In this document: positions 47,344 to 58,652 of the stretch, in pieces
Numbering within the stretch: the first letter of the stretch is position 1
Layout: each line of letters starts with the position of its first letter
DNA from: Rhodamnia argentea
Taxonomy: Eukaryota > Streptophyta > Magnoliopsida > Myrtales > Myrtaceae
Direction: 5' to 3'
DNA length: 64,000 bases
NCBI RefSeq assembly: GCF_020921035.1
Contig: NC_063151.1
Coordinates: 4,030,001-4,094,000, forward strand
The notes under the pieces: model-generated
Seen by the model: only the letters and a program-made list of their open reading frames with translations
What the model was told of the DNA's origin: nothing
Database searches by the model: none
Translations under genes and position numbers: made by a program

Positions 47344-47750
47344 ACTAGGGGTTGACGGAACAAACGAACAAAGGGAGAGAGAGCTTTGTGATTTTCGAAG
47401 CCTTTTTTTAACTTTGTTGGTGATGTTTTGAGATTAGTGCTTTAAACATTGAGACCTTGGCAAGTATGCTTTATGAAATATTCCAGAGGCAGGTCATTAA
47501 CGTCCAATCGGGAGCTTGGGAGCTCATGGGTTCATTTGCTATGACATCTAGCACTGGAGTACACCATGGCCAATGAGCCACTTGCGGCTAAAACCACGTC
47601 CTTTGGCTGTCGTCCAAGCGCACGAAGTTGCAAGTCTCTCTCCATCCATCACGTCTATAGAATCTTGTTCGAGGACTAGGAAGTTGTGTAGCTCATGCCC
47701 TCCAAGTCTAGTTGTTGTCCCTGCTTTTGCCTGATACTGAAGACGACACT
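47344..47750. other. Spacer retained in copy 2 of the duplicated unit
   Basis: No gene recognised. This stretch is missing from copy 1, where the pseudogene joins directly to sequence matching about 47710 onward. Confidence 0.6.
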
Positions 47751-48534
47751 AGAGGGCCTAGAAATCGAAAAGGAAGGAGGAAGAATCGAGGCTTTCGACG
47801 CTTCGGAGAATCTTGTGTCTTCCATTGTCACATTGTTAATAGAAGGTATCACTGAACCCTTTCCTTTCAAAGCTTTGGGCTACCACCATCCAACAGAATT
47901 AGACGAAGCCACCCACCTCCCAAACAAGTAAGACAGATTCGATTCTCCAAAGATTAGATCCATCCAATTCTTTGCCCGTTTGATAGTTTTGCATCAGTGT
48001 CTCCTTCCACTTATGGTCGTCGTTTCACGCCAAGTGGCTCGCAAATAGATCAGAGTTCAAACTCGTTCACTCATTGAAATTAATTTTTTTTTTTTTAAGA
48101 TTGTTCTTTGGGATGAAAAAGGAAGTGACACGAGGCTTGCAATTACGGCAAAGTGGGGTTCTTTAGGCCGTGGCCATCACTCATGCAAATTTCTTCAGAT
48201 TCACAACAGAGTGTAACACATTTGAAAGATACAGAACAGCCCCTTTTTGTGTTTTTCTCAAGAACCTTATTCCATCTCCGATGGACTCTTCCTTTCCGTA
48301 ATTCTTACAGATCGCTGAAAGTATAAATTGCGCCAAACAGGTGAAAACAAACGATTGGAGATAACGATTTGAATTACCATTCCCGAAAAAAAGCAGTTGA
48401 ATATCTACACGAAATCGCCTCGAATATGGGCCTCTTCCTGAGGGTGAGACTGACTAACTCGTGTACGCGGAACAATGTGTTAGCAGAGTGATTACGAATG
48501 TAGAAAACAGAGAAGTAGAGAGACGACGAGAGGA
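47751..48534. repeat. Duplicated non-coding block, copy 2
   Basis: Counterpart of 9966-10774. Upstream of it, CTGATACTGAAGACGACACT matches 5011-5030, so here the site that is occupied by the Harbinger-like element in copy 1 is empty. No gene recognised. Confidence 0.88.
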
Positions 48535-49170
48535 AGAAGCCACGTCCAATCGCAACGAGAAAGAAGGGTGCCGCTCGAGATTCCAATGGAGAAACCCGGT
48601 AACCATGGAGGGTTGTCGTCCGGAGGACTCTCGGTCGAAGCAGTTGTTCCCGGCCTGCTTCCGCTTGTCGTTCCGGCATTCGAAGACCCGTTGACGGCAG
48701 ATTTTTTACTGCAGAGTTTTCGAAAGAGTAGCAGATCAGACGCTGATAAATCATCTCACTTGGTTCAAGATCTTAGATACATTTAAATCTAGCAGTCCGA
48801 ACCATCAATGCATGACTCATCACTCCCGGACTTGGCACACCTAACATTATTGTATGTATTTGAGAACATGATCAGCAATTTGCTCGTACGTGTCTGTGAT
48901 AGTATACAGCAAAGTCCTATCTCAGCCGTCCATTTTTGTGCATGACAAAGCTTAAGAAATATTCCATGTTAGCTTCTTGCATACAAAAGGGAATCCATCG
49001 TGGGTATATGTGGCTGGAAACGAGTGGCATGGAAGCAAAAGTAAGATGGGACAATCGTATCTTGCAATTTAAATAACATTTGTCGACTCAATTCAATAAT
49101 TTGATAAAAAATACTGATGATGTTAAATTAATTTATTAAGGTAATAATCAGACTCAAAATTGTCAGTTGA
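48535..49170. other. Intergenic stretch behind thaumatin-like gene 1
   Basis: A GC-richer patch at 48540-48760 has open frames on both strands without recognisable motifs. 48780-49170 is AT-rich and probably includes the 3'UTR of the minus-strand thaumatin-like gene. Confidence 0.5.
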
Positions 49171-49174
49171 CTCC

Positions 49175-50030
49175 CTACCTTGCTGATAATGAAGGGCAGA
49201 ATGTGATTGCGTAGTCCGCGCCGGTGCACGTAAATGTGCTCGTCCGATCGTCGTATGCGTAGCTGTATGACCTCGGGCATGCGGCCTTGAACATCTGCGA
49301 ATAAATCGATGGCTTGCAAGTGTCCGGCGCACCGTACGCGCCGCTGCAGCAGTACTCAGGGCTCCCGAATGCCTCGCATGCGCTCTTGCAGCCCTGGCCC
49401 GACTCGTCCCGCAGCTCGGCCGGGCACTGCTGGTTCAAGTCCGTCACACATCCGGTGGAAAGGCATGTGCCGGACCCGCCGCTCGCGTCCACGAGCATGG
49501 GCAGGTTGTACCCGTCGACCAGGCTGACGTCGTAGAAGTCCTGGGCGCCGCCCGACTGGACCGTGAACTCGGCGAGGGTGGCGGGTGGGGCTGCCCCGGC
49601 CCCGTTGCACTCGACTTGGCCGGAGCCGCAGTCCCCGGTGGCGCAGCTACCCTGGCTGGTCGAGGAGTCAAAGCTGCAGCCGGTGCGGCCCCAGAAGCGG
49701 CCGGACCAGGCAGGGGGAGCTTGGAAGGAGCGGGAGGCGCCGGGAGGGAGCTCGAACCCGGTGCTGCCCAATGCAGCGGTGCCCGCATTGGCCAGAACGC
49801 CCGGCCACACGGTGAAGTCGCAGCGGTTGATGAGAGTGAATGTAGCTCCTGATATGCCTGTACATACAGCACCACAATAAGTTCCATTCGATCCAAGTCT
49901 AGGCGTAGAATGTTGATCTTTGCATCAGCGGGAGATTGTGGAATGAGCTTGACTCACCTCTACATAAATAAAGCAGAACGAGGGAAACATAAACCCGAAC
50001 AGAAGATGGGGATGAGAGGACCGGATGCAT
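49175..50030 (-). CDS. Thaumatin-like protein (PR-5 family), two exons
   Basis: Probably a secreted defence-related protein of the PR-5 family, members of which can bind cell-wall glucans. Exons 50030-49958 and 49857-49175 (GT-AG) give 251 aa. A signal peptide (MHPVLSSPSSVRVYVSLVLL, YLCRG) precedes the mature start GATFTLINRC. The thaumatin signature is GSCATGDCGSGQVEC; acidic-cleft residues are in ATLAEF, FYDVSLVDGYN and VTDLN. Sixteen cysteines (eight disulphides) end at ITFCPSLSAR-stop. An in-frame ATG at 50180 would add 50 residues with a hydrophobic stretch; I chose 50030 because it gives a normal signal peptide, and the upstream part looks like pyrimidine-rich leader. It lacks the extra C-terminal exon of its neighbour at 60794-62740. 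All catalytic-cleft landmarks are present, so it is probably functional. Confidence 0.92.
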
Positions 50031-50287
50031 CTGGGGTTGTAAGCGGTTGATGTCGGAGATAAGAAGAGCGAGAGCAACAGCAACAGCGATCAGAATGAGA
50101 GCGAGAATGCCGAGAGAAACTGTCGATGAGAAGATTGGAGGGGGGAGGAGGAGGATGGAGATTGAATTGGTAGGTTTCACCCATAAAAGGATCCAAGACT
50201 CAAGAACAGAGAAGTAAGAGAAGTAAGAGATTTAGAGAGAGATGGAGATGTGTTTAGGAGTTTGGGTCAGCTGGTTCATGTGGGTAT

Positions 50288-50297
50288 CTTTTAAATA
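50288..50297 (-). promoter_or_regulatory. Probable TATA box of thaumatin-like gene 1
   Basis: The minus strand reads TATTTAAAAG about 260 bp upstream of the chosen ATG, next to a (CT)n tract. Confidence 0.45.
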
Positions 50298-50329
50298 CAA
50301 ATAGAAAGAGAGAGAGAGAGAGTACAATT

Positions 50330-51140
50330 TGGAAGTTGCTGTTTCGGTTTCGTAACGATAAGTGATGTGGCACGTCATTCTTTTTTAGGGGTGAGCAAGA
50401 CGGATCCACCTGATCGGCCGGTGTGGTCAGGCATTGAGATGGAAGAGCCATTTGGTTTTTGGAACAAACATTTGTGCAGGTGTTAAAAAGTGCCTGAAGT
50501 TTAGTTTTCCAAGTTGTTTTTGTTGCCACGAAATTCGTCTATGTAGCCTTATCGTTTCATTGATTCCTTCCATGACCACCCGCTTCAGCAATTCCATTAG
50601 TTTATGACGCATTAGCATTCATCTATAGATTCGGGGCCTGTCTGTTTCACTTGAACCAAACTTTTCACTTTCACGTCGAGTTTCAAATCTTATTCGAGTT
50701 TCCAAAAATCGCGAAAAAAATTATTAGTGAATTTACGTTTCACTCTTTATATTTTGTGAAAGTTTCAATTTGTTTTTGGATTTTTTTTTGTTTCTATAGA
50801 AGAGTCGAAGTAAAAGTCAATGACTAATTCTCCTCTATTATCTACAAGAATTAAAAAAAAGTTTATCCAATATGTATCTACACATGTCAGTCAGTTGGGT
50901 GAAACCGAAACTCATCTTTCCATTAACCGGATAAAGTTTTCAATCACTAAAGTTGAGATCTTTAGATAATAATTGCACATTTACACTTAATGCTTTTCGT
51001 GACACTTTGATCATGAATTTCAACTTTTCCCAATTAAGATGAACGACAACCATGTCAAGGCTTTTTGGTAGGGGCAAGGCAAAGCAAAGATCGTGTAAGA
51101 TCCATCACTTTCCTTGTCCCAAAAGCAGCCAAGAAATTCA
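50330..51140. other. Upstream region of thaumatin-like gene 1
   Basis: No gene recognised; AT-rich with small ORFs only. It contains the probable promoter of the gene at 49175-50030. Confidence 0.5.
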
Positions 51141-51141
51141 A

Positions 51142-51430
51142 GATAAGTACACTATCAGTATCATAACTTTTGTACGGTGTTCATTTGAGTATCATAACTT
51201 TCAAAACGTTCATTTAAGTATCATAACTTTAAAAAATCGTTCATTTGAGTGCTATCACCGATGTGCCATGCTGGAAAAGCTGAAGTAGCACTTAAGTGAA
51301 CAATTTTTTGAAAGTCATGGCACTCAAGTGAACGATTTTTGAAAGTTATGGCACTCAAATGAACGTTTTGAAAGTTATGACATTCAAGTGAATGCCGTAC
51401 ACAAGTTATGGCACTCACAGTCTACTTATC
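51142..51430. mobile_element. Fold-back MITE, about 110-bp arms
   Basis: The left arm GATAAGTACACTATCAGTAT, with TTTTGTACGGTGTTCATTTG, is the inverted complement of the right arm ending TACACAAGTTATGGCACTC, AC, AGTCTACTTATC. The phrase ATCATAACTTTCAAAACGTTC and relatives recur within the arms. No coding capacity. The related single arm at 20152 suggests a family. Target duplication not identified. Confidence 0.75.
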
Positions 51431-52141
51431 CCAAAAAATTCTCTTACCCCCCCTTAATTTTGTTTATCTTCTCCTCTGTTTGATGAAATGGAAAGTGGCC
51501 AAAATCAAAGAAACATCAAGCAGACAGTTCGCATCCGATTCTGAGCTGGGCTTTTTTTTCTTGGCAACTCAGTCACGATCACCAGCATTCACACTTGGGA
51601 AATTTCGCATCACTCAATGAACAAATTGGCCCCTCTGCTTTCGTTCAAATTCCTTTCTTGAGACGCCCGGTTGATCGTCAAATCATGATCAGATCAATCA
51701 AATTGCGACATGGAGACCAATCGATGTGGAGGCTGAAATCTGACCCAAGGAATCTTTCATTAGCCTTTTTAGACCCGATCGAGTTGAAAACTTCGAATTG
51801 TCGCACCACCTAAATCGATTGGCGTGTCCTAAGCACCATGCACGTTTGAGAATCTTCCGACTTTCGCATTATGGTTTCATACAACTTTTTTTTAAATAAT
51901 CAAGAGAATCTGATTCTAATGCAACTAAATGAATTGATGAATAAAAAATGCATATTGAAGTGATGAGATGTTTAAAGCTATTCGATATGGCAAGTGTCAA
52001 GATATGGAGACATTTCGTGTATAAAGTAAATTCGAATTGCATGTTCTATCCATTGTTTAGGCCTTTTGAAGTATTATGAATGTATCTCCATTCAAGAATA
52101 AGAGTATGCGACACTATTGTGATTTTATGCAGAGTCCTAAA
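51431..52141. other. Intergenic stretch between two fold-back elements
   Basis: No gene recognised; short ORFs only (for example 51595-51813). Confidence 0.5.
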
Positions 52142-52685
52142 GAGGAAAAAGGTGTTAGAAAAGTCCAAAGCTTATTGCATTGGTACCAATGTAGTCATGA
52201 ACATTTCAATTATACCAATTTAGTATAAAATCTTTTGGCCTAGAGCCAATTCGGTCATCCTGGCTAATTTTGGCCTAATATTGCTGATGTGGACGCCACA
52301 CGATTTATGTGACACGGTCATGCTAACAAATTTTTTTAATAATATTTGATTTTTTAATATTTTTTCTTTTTTTTTTTTTTCCGTCTTTTTTTTTAGATTT
52401 CTCCGTTGGCCGACCCTCGTCTCGCCGGCCATCGGAGAAATCTGAAAAAAAGAAAAGAAAGGAAAAATATAAAAAAAATTACTTGAAAAAAATTTTCAAG
52501 TCGGGGTCGACCGCTCCATGTAGGCGATCTGGCATTCACGTCGGCAATATTCAGCCAAAATTAGTCGGAAAGATTGAATTGGCTCTAGGTCAAAAGGTTT
52601 TGGACTAAATTGGCATCGTTATAAGATTTAAGACTAAATTGACACAAATACAATAGGTTTAAGGCTTTTTTGACACTTTTCCCTC
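52142..52685. mobile_element. Fold-back MITE, about 150-bp arms
   Basis: The left arm runs GAGGAAAAAGGTGTTAGAAA, then TTGGCCTAGAGCCAATTC and GGCTAATTTTGGCCTAATAT. The right arm is its imperfect inverted complement, ending TTTTTTGACACTTTTCCCTC. The centre has low-complexity T and A runs around a short GC-rich patch. No coding capacity, and no clean target duplication seen. Confidence 0.75.
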
Positions 52686-52689
52686 CGTA

Positions 52690-53815
52690 AGGAGCCATTA
52701 TTCCCATGTGAGTTTACGTGTTCAAGCATTACATGTTCCGTTTAGTTGGCATGAATTTCAAGTTGTTGCTTAGATTTTTTTTTTTTCTTTCATCGGTCTC
52801 GAGAAATAAAAGAAAGAACGTAGAAAGAACTACCAAAACTTGCAAATGCCACGGATCGACGATCGAGAGAGCTCGTGGGACGGTGCAAGCACTCCTTCAA
52901 GCGTTGCCACTCGTCAATTGATGATTGGGTCTTGGGAGAACCCAAGAGGGACACTTCCTCATCATTTCCAACCCAAGATCCGCCTCCACCGCCGGCCCCC
53001 AAAAATTATTATGCACTTTTATTTTTCTTTTCAATAATATGTGATAATTGAGAAAAGATTCAAATATTCCTTGAACGAAATGTGTTAAGTAACACATATA
53101 TGTTTACCTAGCTCATCCTCGATGTCAACAAACATCGCTTAGTTTGCGTAATTTGGATTTGACCTTAGCTCGTACCATCGATTTTGGGCTCCTCACTCAC
53201 ATCATTTGGGGGGAAGGGGGGAGGAGGAGATGGGCTTACCTAGTAGATATTGTTGCGAGGGCAGAACCGAGCGGCCTACAGTTTGGAAGATGGTCATGTT
53301 TAGACGCACATAACTTTTAGTGATGGATCGATCTTTTTAAGTTCGGAGTTAGACAGGAAATTAATGCGAAAAGCATGCACATGGTTTATGGGGTGGCGCA
53401 ACAATACGCATATTTTCGTAATACGATTGTTTTTGGATAAGTGCAATGTGATTCACTCGCATTTCAACCTTCCTAATTTCTTCCTCCGCCCTCTCTGTAG
53501 GTACCGACGGTTGCGTGTGGTGTATTATATTAACCGTAAAATCTGTGCAGATGAGAAAAGCTAAGGAGCTACGTGGGCTTTGGGCCCGAAAAGCTTTTGT
53601 CGTTTTGCACCAAATTCTTCTCTAGTGGCGTGGAATTGCACTTGAGGAACTTTGTGGGACCCGCTCACAGAGAGAAACGACAGGTGGATTGACGCATTCC
53701 GACCGTGGCGGCCTAGTCGATAGACGTACAAAATTTTCTCAATTAACTGGTTAAATACGCTTTTTTTTTTTTGGTCGAAAACTTGTTAAATATGTTGATA
53801 TAGAAACCACCACCG
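52690..53815. other. Intergenic stretch upstream of the tRNA gene
   Basis: No recognisable protein gene. Several ORFs of 60-70 codons without motifs. Confidence 0.5.
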
Positions 53816-53819
53816 CATC

Positions 53820-53903
53820 GTCAGGATGGCCGAGTGGTCTAAGGCGCCAGACTCAAGTTCTGGTCCTCGAAAGAGGGCGTGGGTTCAAATCCCACTTCTG
53901 ACA
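53820..53903 (+). tRNA. trnL-CAA: tRNA-Leu, anticodon CAA, no intron
   Basis: 84 nt cloverleaf. The acceptor stem GTCAGGA pairs with TTCTGAC, with A as discriminator. The D-arm contains GGCCGAGTGGTCTAAGGC (A box). The anticodon stem CCAGA/TCTGG encloses loop CTCAAGT with anticodon CAA. There is a long variable arm typical of tRNA-Leu, and a T-arm GTGGGTTCAAATCCCAC (B box). A T-run (TTTTT) about 20 bp downstream can stop RNA polymerase III. Many plant tRNA-Leu(CAA) genes have an intron after the anticodon; this one does not. Confidence 0.97.
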
Positions 53904-53961
53904 AGCTTCGGCTCTTCCATGTCTTTTTGTTTCCTTATTTGCTTCTTTTCCTATCCTTTGT

Positions 53962-53964
<3 letters not shown>

Positions 53965-53993
<29 letters not shown>
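53965..53993 (+). repeat. (CT)n microsatellite
   Basis: About 14 CT dinucleotides, starting 60 bp behind the tRNA gene. Confidence 0.95.
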
Positions 53994-53995
<2 letters not shown>

Positions 53996-53999
53996 AAAT

Positions 54000-56190
54000 T
54001 TCTGATGTCTCTATGTCGCCAAGTGGAAGAAAACATTCTGGGAATGGTCTTAAAGCCCGCATGTGTAAAGGTGGTAATCACCAAAATCTATAAATCGTAT
54101 GATGTTCATGCATGAAGTTTAGGACTATTTATGTTAGGGACATCATCCTCCTTGTTTTTGGTATAGAGGGTTAAGGCGGTGTTTTTGCCGGCTTTTGCGC
54201 ACATCGACTACGTGGTCGGCATTTGACCACGTGAGTGAATTCTCTTCTTCCTCTCCTAGAGGAGAGATCAATTTGACCTCCTCAAGGCATTCATAATCTC
54301 AAGATAAGCACGGACGGGTGGTGCTTAACACAGCGGCCGACAGCGCGTACGTAACGCTGATCTCTGATCTTTCTTGGAGGGTAAAAAGCAGCTCCAAAAA
54401 AGCATGAGAATTGAGATAAGAACACCACTCCACCCTGCAGCTATCTGTCCTGTTAAGAAGTTGACCATGCAAAAGTTTTGTGGCGTATGCAGAAGAACTC
54501 GAGGAACGTCTCAACGTGCCTTCCATGCAGAAGTTTGTCCAACTTAACCAGCACTTTGAGTTGGCCAGACCAACAGACAATACCACTTTTTTTAATTACT
54601 GCTTTACGGGGATTTTGTTAAGTGATTGAGTTGCGTCATAAGTTATGTCTTTCTTTTCCTTCCTTTGGTTCTATGTCTCGATAATGCTCGTCAGAAAGGG
54701 GGAAAAGGTGTAAAAAAAGAAGAGAAAAGAGAAGGAAAGATAAGAAAAAGCTCAAAGCTTACGTTGCATGTCGGATGACACCGTTCATGTTCATTTGCAC
54801 GTGCTAACCACCTTTGAGAGACTCTTATCCGACTTTGTCGCATGACGGCATATGCGTCTTTTAGTTACTAAATGAACATAATTATCCGATTAGAGGATAC
54901 ACGGCCAATGTGAAGAAAATCTTACATGAGCGGTCTTGCCATCAATATTTTTCCGGGTACGGGTTAAAATCGTCGCTCGCTGTAGAACTTGATGATTGGT
55001 TGCGCAACACTAGTGAACCATTGGACAAATGTAATTCATGGTACGCCATGGAGGAGGGTGCTTTCAACTTCACATGCTTCAGAGACTGTGCACAGAGCAC
55101 CCAGCGCAAGATTTGACCGATCTGAGCGGGATCCCGCAGCTTCCCACTAGGCTTTTCTTGATGCCAGAAGAAGCTGATCCAAGTTCCTGATAAGTGATGG
55201 GAGTTCAACGTGTAAAGAGGCCGAAACCAACGACGAGTCAACATATGCAAATCTAGAAACGAGACCACTGGCCAGCGATGGTTCCTTTAACGGTCTAATA
55301 AAGAACATATACGTAGTCTATGTTGACGTGCATGTTGTCTATCGTGTAAAGGGTCGTCCGGATAGAAATCGGGTTCACGTACCTTTCCCTTCTTGCCTCC
55401 TTTCTGTTGTAGATTGACACCATTCGTGCTTTTGGAGATTTACTTAAGGAAAAGCAAAGGGAGAAGAATACATGCGTGTCAATCGAAGTTTTTTACGTCA
55501 GACAGGGAGGCTATATTTTCTATCTCTTACAGTAGTCGAAAGGGTACGTCCATCGTGCATCTTTATGTCTTCTCCATTGCTTATGTATGCAAATTTTGGT
55601 TCTTGTGATTGATGATTGACCTGAAGAAGGCGAATAGGGAAAAGGGTTTGTAGCCATTATCTGATACATGGAAGATATGCCATGTGCATCTCTTCTCAAA
55701 GTCGAAAGAAAAAGGTGGATGACTCATGTCCTTGTAGCAATTTGGTGGCTGCTGAGAAGCTCCTTTTTATGCCATGAACGGTATCCATCCATAGGCTATG
55801 GTTATATACATGAAAATCCACGTGTCTTAGCCCTTAAAGTCCACTTAGTGTTCAAACTTTTGAGTGTTTGGCTGCTAAGGAGCTCTTTGCATACTTTGCA
55901 AATGTACACCATATCATTCCTTCGCTTAATAATTTAGTTAAGAGCTCTCAATGTATGTAATCTCAAGTAGCTAAATTCCGAGCTCATGCAATAGGAAACT
56001 CGTTTGCACTCGGTGCTAAAAGGAATTGAATGTATGCATGGGTTTAACTTGCACGCACTACTTTCCTCTCCGTCCCTGGTTGGATGATATCTGTATTGAG
56101 AATTGATTATATAACAGTCTTTGGATGATTATTATGCTAACAACCTGTTTTCCACAAAAAATAAATAACGATTAATTAAAAATTATTGTG
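54000..56190. other. Intergenic stretch
   Basis: No gene that I can support. Minus-strand ORFs at 54299-54586 (95 codons) and 54942-55268 (108 codons) and plus-strand ORFs at 55393-55937 show no recognisable domain. Confidence 0.5.
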
Positions 56191-56269
56191 GAGTCCACTC
56201 TTTTAAGAATTTGCGGCTCACAAAATACTATTCTTCTTATGGTCACCAAAGGACTGTTATGCTAGCAAA

Positions 56270-56900
56270 GTCCATCAATATTTGTAATCTACCAATCGAA
56301 AGTCTAGTTGGAAGAAGTTTCATTTCGATCAAGCATGATGGAAATCATGGCCAAAAAATAAATGTGAGTGATATTCATGTTAGTAACTTAACGGTCGGAA
56401 AATTGGTTGGAGGAGAAAAGCATGGGATAATGTAGGTAGTATCCGTAATTGTAAGCCAGCAATTAGAAGATTGATTGGAGGAAACTTTTTCCGATCAAAG
56501 ATGGAGGAAAACACAAATGATGGGAGTTGCTAACTTGACAGTGTGATAGTACTTGTCGGTTATTTCGATCGCACGATCTCTTAATTAATGAGTGTTTTAT
56601 GCAAAACACACTCTGATTATGTGCGAATCTGCGGTTAAGATTGTACTGTCCTTGACAGTATTGTCAAGAAATTATTTTTCAAAGAAAAACAAAGAAAACA
56701 TAACTCAAAGGATCATGCTTTCCTTCATCCCTCATCCAGTCTTTTGCATGGGTGGGTTATACATATAAATATTACCCGCATTTATATTCAGATATAAGTT
56801 TACATGTGGTGCGATATCCATAATCACTTGTAAGCTGCCCGATCAAAGACATGATTGGAGAAAATTTCTTTCGATCAAGGCGGGGAAAATACAGCCCTAA
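56270..56900 (+). repeat. Three dispersed copies of a diverged short repeat
   Basis: Related stretches at about 56285, 56445 and 56828 share 'GTAA(T/G)C(T/C)', 'ATTGGA(G/A)(G/A)AAA(C/T)TT' and 'CGATCAA(G/A)(G/C)' words in the same order, at spacings of 160 and 380 bp. No function recognised. Confidence 0.5.
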
Positions 56901-58640
56901 CTGATATGAAGATCCTTAGTTTTTTTTTTTTGGGTCAATAATCGTTAGTATTGAGTGTGAGGCTGGGGCTACAATCGAAGCCTTCTCTCGAAAACATTGA
57001 TATTTGTGGGCTGACCCGGCAATGGTTGGGCCGAGCTTATTCAGATAAGCTCTCAAGGATTAGACACGACAGTCCTTGTCCCTCCGGCACTCGTTTCATA
57101 TCATGATTCAAGAGTTTAAATAAAATAGTGAATTTTCTTATTCCTTTCGAAATCCAAAGAAATTTTTAGAGTATTGTACAAATCTTTTCATTTTGCAATT
57201 CGATCCTGTCCATTAGTTTATAAAACGATTTACTCGATCGCAGACATTTATAGTCACTTGACTCGGAAGGACATTAAGAAAATGATGCACGAACTAATTA
57301 CTTCTCAGTGAACAACTCAAGAGGAATATTTCGTTCTTTTTCTTTTTCGGATCGTAATAGAACTTTCATATGAAGTCAACTTATGAACAGATTTTCCGTG
57401 ATAATATTCTAGGTACATAAATGCTAAACACGGATTTCCACAACAACATAGAATATGTTGAGATGTCATATTCACTGGCCCAAATTAGTCCAACGACCTC
57501 AACAATTTCAACACCAAGCACAGGGCATTTTGGCATTACTATACTACTAATCAAACGACGTTATTCAACTAGGCATTTCTTTAATTAAAGAAGCGTGATA
57601 AAAGCACCCTTTTCTTGACCCGACCATCAACTGTCTCCCTTGAGATACTTCAAGAAAAGGGTCAATAGGACTCGATTGAGTTACATATTTTTTGAAAAGG
57701 TTCAGGGCTGAATTGATAGAAGTACAATAGATCTAGAAAAAATATTTTGGACGATTTTCCCTCAAGAAATACGCATATAAATCGTCATGGTTGGAGTGAA
57801 CCTATTCAAAGTAAGATAAGCAACGAGGTACTTTACGTTGATTGATTTGCTAACCAAAGAGAGAAAGAGAAACGAAACAAGGTTTCTTAGTAAGAGAGAA
57901 GCACATTCGTCTCGTGGTCGTCCCGATCAAAGCCATGTGCGTTCCTATCGTGCGATGGATCGAGAAGTGGACACGATGCGAGCCGCACGCCCACGCATTG
58001 CGAAAAACGTGGGACGTAGGGAGGGAAGGGAACAAGCAAAACCATGTGCATGCAATTGCAAACCACGCTTCATGTCAACACACCATCGTATCACGGCCCC
58101 CTCTCTCTTTCTCTCCCTCTCTCTCGCGTGTCCAGTTAGTTTACTGAGGGTACGATTATTTTGCGGAAAAGAACAAGGTAGAAACGGAGATAGTATAGAG
58201 GAGGAATTTCTCTAGTTTGGTGCCGGAAACGACTTTTCATTCGCCATAATGGATGCCAGAATTATTTGTGACACCCTTGGGTTAACTTAGTCGAGGTATT
58301 TTCTGCTTTTATCCGTCTCATACCGAGCCTCACGTTTTTATCCTTTGGTGTGGACACTTTTCTAAGAGCTCACCCATCCTCGTAATGCTCTCATCTGAGC
58401 ACACTTTGCATTGGTTTCGTTACGTCGAAAGGCTCCTCGTAATGCTTTCTCCCTATTCAATGCACAGTCCCCCTTCCCCATCTTAGAAGCCTGTCGGGAG
58501 CCGCTCTTTGTCCGAATCCTCTGGCCTTGGCGTACACTCCTTGCCTTTGTCGGACTAGGTCGTTATATTTTATTGATAAACTAAGTCTAAAATTTCTCTA
58601 TTCATAGCCTTGATCGCATCATCACCCATCGCGAAATATA
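56901..58640. other. Intergenic stretch
   Basis: Contains a 125-codon ORF at 57838-58215 without recognisable domain, partly CT-rich, and at 57655-57765 a piece resembling one arm of the fold-back element at 52142-52685. Nothing else recognised. Confidence 0.5.
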
Positions 58641-58652
58641 TCTACATACAAG

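Noticed and set aside
49444-49896. Long overlapping ORFs on both strands over the thaumatin-like exons (also 61855-62663)
   Set aside because: These are shadow frames caused by the high GC content of the true exon; only the annotated frames carry the family motifs.
57838-58215. 125-codon ORF as a real gene
   Set aside because: No recognisable domain, strongly CT-rich tail, no intron or promoter signals that I could support.
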